Positions 4,851 to 6,276 of a stretch of DNA of 6,276 nucleotides are shown here, piece by piece. The notes under the pieces were generated by a model. That model saw only the letters and a program-made list of their open reading frames with translations. It was not told the DNA's origin and searched no databases. This DNA comes from Betaproteobacteria bacterium (lineage in GTDB: Bacteria; Pseudomonadota; Gammaproteobacteria; Burkholderiales; SG8-39): NCBI GenBank assembly GCA_005888925.1, contig VBCP01000272.1:1-6276 (forward strand), in the 5' to 3' direction. Position numbers and translations under genes: made by a program. Within the stretch, counting starts at the first letter, position 1, and every line of letters starts with the position of its first letter.

Positions 4851-5846
4851 ATGCGCCACAAAGCTGCCTCATCGATCGCGCTCGCCGCGCTCGCCGCAAT
4901 TTTCGCCGCCCACCTGAGTGCGCAAACGCCCGCCGGCCAGGCGAAGCCGCCGGCGAAGGGCACCGTCCTCGTCACGCTCGGCACGAGCGGCGGACCGCTG
5001 CCGCGGCCCGGCCGCACGCAGTCGTCCAACCTGCTGGTCGTCAACGGCACGCCGTACCTCATCGACGCCGGCGACGGCGCGACGCGCCGCATCGTGCGAG
5101 CGGGCTACGACTTCCGGAGGATCGGCCAGGTGTTCATCACCCACCCGCACAGCGACCACACCAACGGCCTCGCCACGCTCCTCGCCTCGCAATGGGAGTA
5201 CCAGCGCCGCGAGCCGACCGACATCTACGGCGGCGGCGTCGAGGCGCTCGTCCAGGGCGCGATCGCCTACCTCACGCCGAACGCCGAGATCCGCTGGGCT
5301 GAGGGCAAGCGCATCAAGATGGCGGAGGTCTTCCGCGGCCACGACGTCGCGCCCGGCGCGGTCTACCAGGACGCCAACGTCAAAGTCAGCGCAGTCGAGA
5401 ACACCCACTTCAACTTCCCGCCCGACTCACCCGGCTACGGCAAGTACCGCTCGTACTCCTATCGCTTCGACACGCCGGGCCGCTCGATCGTCTTCACCGG
5501 CGACACCGGGCCGTCCGAGGCGCTGACCCGGCTCGCCAAAGGCGCCGACGTCCTCGTCACCGAGGTCACCGCGGTCGACGAGGTGATCGAGGTGATGAAG
5601 AAGAACGGCGCCTGGCAGGCAAAGACGCGCGACGAGCAGGAGGGCTGGATCCGGCACATGAACGACGAGCACGTCACGCCCGAGCAGGTCGGCCGCATGG
5701 CGGCGGCCGCGGGCGTCAAGACCGTGGTGATGACGCACCTCTCGCCGACCGTCGATCCGAAGGACGATTACCAGCGGTATGCCGATGGGGCGAGAAAGTT
5801 CTTTTCCGGCTCGATCCTGCTCGCCAAGGATTTGATGCAGTTCTAG
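4851..5846 (+). CDS. Exported metallo-beta-lactamase-fold hydrolase (RNase Z-like sequence class)
   Basis: This 331-residue protein starts with a Sec signal peptide (MRHK, hydrophobic 9-20, then HLSA before QTPAGQ), so it acts in the periplasm or outside. The fold opens with VLVTLGTSGGPLPRPGR and an LIDAGDGATRR turn. Metal ligands are readable in order: HPHSDH (His98, His100, Asp102, His103), His186 in ENTHF, Asp218 in FTGDTG and His296 in MTHLSP. That is a full two-metal site in the arrangement of RNase Z, arylsulfatase-like and phosphodiesterase-like members. Export argues against tRNA processing and for a secreted hydrolase of an ester, lactone or phosphodiester; the substrate is unknown. 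ATG at 4851 is chosen over TTG at 4836 because the latter overlaps the G-run (4838-4844) that serves as ribosome binding site, and because the signal peptide begins properly at MRHK. The gene is divergent from the zinc-ribbon pair and convergent with the dehydrogenase. Confidence 0.92.
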   Translation: MRHKAASSIALAALAAIFAAHLSAQTPAGQAKPPAKGTVLVTLGTSGGPLPRPGRTQSSNLLVVNGTPYLIDAGDGATRRIVRAGYDFRRIGQVFITHPHSDHTNGLATLLASQWEYQRREPTDIYGGGVEALVQGAIAYLTPNAEIRWAEGKRIKMAEVFRGHDVAPGAVYQDANVKVSAVENTHFNFPPDSPGYGKYRSYSYRFDTPGRSIVFTGDTGPSEALTRLAKGADVLVTEVTAVDEVIEVMKKNGAWQAKTRDEQEGWIRHMNDEHVTPEQVGRMAAAAGVKTVVMTHLSPTVDPKDDYQRYADGARKFFSGSILLAKDLMQF

Positions 5847-5851
5847 TCGCG

Positions 5852-6276
5852 CTACAGCCGCTTCGCCACCTCTTCCAGCATCACCTCGGTCGCGCCGCCG
5901 CCGATCGACTGCACGCGCGCGTCGCGCGTCATGCGCTCGATGGGCGACTCGCGCAAGAAGCCTGAGCCGCCGTGGAACTGCAGGCAGTCGTACATCACCT
6001 CGTTCACCAGCTCGCCGCAGTAGGCCTTCGCCATGGACACTTCGCGCACACAATCCTTCCCTTGGGCATCCAGCGCGGCGGCATACCAGACGAGCTGGCG
6101 GCCGGCCTCCACTTTGGCCGCGAGCATCGCCAGGCGCTGGCGGATCGCCTGCTTGTCCCAGAGCGGCGCGCCGAAGGCCTTGCGCGTCTTCACGTACTCG
6201 AGCGTCAGCTCGAGCGCCTTTGCGCTTTCCCCTATCGCCATCGCGCCGATCGCGATGCGCTCGTTCTGGAAGTTGC
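5852..6276 (-). CDS. Acyl-CoA dehydrogenase, C-terminal part
   Basis: The frame is open to the window edge and ends in TAG at 5854-5852; about 141 C-terminal residues are visible and the N-terminal part lies beyond 6276. The text is the C-terminal helical domain of flavin-dependent acyl-CoA dehydrogenases: NFQNERIAIGAMA at the edge, YVKTRKAFGAPLWDKQAIRQ with the RxxFG flavin-contact motif, an FHGGSGFLRESPIERMTRDA stretch and the closing IGGGATEVMLEEVAKRL. These enzymes oxidise acyl-CoA at the alpha-beta bond and pass electrons to ETF. The position of the usual MCAD catalytic Glu (YEGT) is GGGA here. The Glu of NER (6260-6262) matches the alternative base used by isovaleryl- and long-chain-type enzymes. 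An internal ATG at 6241 is not the true start. Only 5 bp separate this stop from that of the convergent hydrolase. Confidence 0.94.
   Translation of the reverse strand, partial: NFQNERIAIGAMAIGESAKALELTLEYVKTRKAFGAPLWDKQAIRQRLAMLAAKVEAGRQLVWYAAALDAQGKDCVREVSMAKAYCGELVNEVMYDCLQFHGGSGFLRESPIERMTRDARVQSIGGGATEVMLEEVAKRL

Noticed and set aside
2880..4917. Two long overlapping plus-strand open frames opposite the CPBP and zinc-ribbon genes
   Set aside because: Their composition is Arg/Asp/Gln/Ala-rich without motifs, while the minus strand carries clear CPBP motifs and paired zinc ribbons.
5847..5851. Bidirectional terminator between the convergent hydrolase and dehydrogenase genes
   Set aside because: Only 5 bp separate the stop codons and no inverted repeat was found around them.
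4869..6053. Minus-strand open frames opposite the metallo-hydrolase
   Set aside because: They are Arg/Val/Asp-rich shadows of a gene with a signal peptide and a full metal-ligand set.

Overview
The window is GC-rich, with compact and mostly minus-strand genes. It fits a chromosomal stretch of a betaproteobacterium, probably of the Burkholderiales. The main clue is a stand-alone Bug-type (TctC family) periplasmic solute-binding protein, a family hugely expanded in that group. The FAA-hydrolase, SDR and acyl-CoA dehydrogenase fragments suit an organism that degrades organic acids, aromatics or acyl-CoAs. No rRNA, tRNA, CRISPR array, insertion sequence or phage gene was seen. The taxonomic call is inference.

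Layout. (1) 1-139, plus: C-terminal end of a fumarylacetoacetate-hydrolase family enzyme. (2) 129-859, minus: a short-chain dehydrogenase/reductase that overlaps the hydrolase tail by 11 bp. It is broken by what looks like a 4-bp deletion exactly at the catalytic YxxxK motif. A possible 46-residue ORF ends one base before its start codon. (3) 1094-1766, minus: a toxin-first type II toxin-antitoxin pair (RelE-superfamily toxin, then XRE-family antitoxin) overlapping by 23 bp, with a candidate extended -10 promoter whose spacer holds an inverted repeat. (4) 1880-2839, minus: the exported Bug protein. Its start codon and Shine-Dalgarno sequence lie inside an 11-bp-arm inverted repeat. (5) 2876-3043, minus: a 55-residue single-span membrane protein with a very basic tail and a strong ribosome binding site. 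(6) 3210-4782, minus: two coupled membrane proteins, each carrying a four-cysteine zinc ribbon; the downstream one is a CPBP intramembrane protease. (7) 4851-5846, plus: an exported metallo-beta-lactamase-fold hydrolase, divergent from the zinc-ribbon pair. (8) 5852-6276, minus: C-terminal part of an acyl-CoA dehydrogenase, convergent with the hydrolase with only 5 bp between stops.

How the genes work together. Two groups look like functional units. One is the toxin-antitoxin pair. The other is the zinc-ribbon/CPBP pair, whose reading frames overlap by 8 bp. The catabolic enzymes at the two ends and the Bug protein are probably independent transcription units. The pair most worth following as an under-described system is the zinc-ribbon membrane protein with the zinc-ribbon CPBP protease. 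Its function cannot be read from the sequence.
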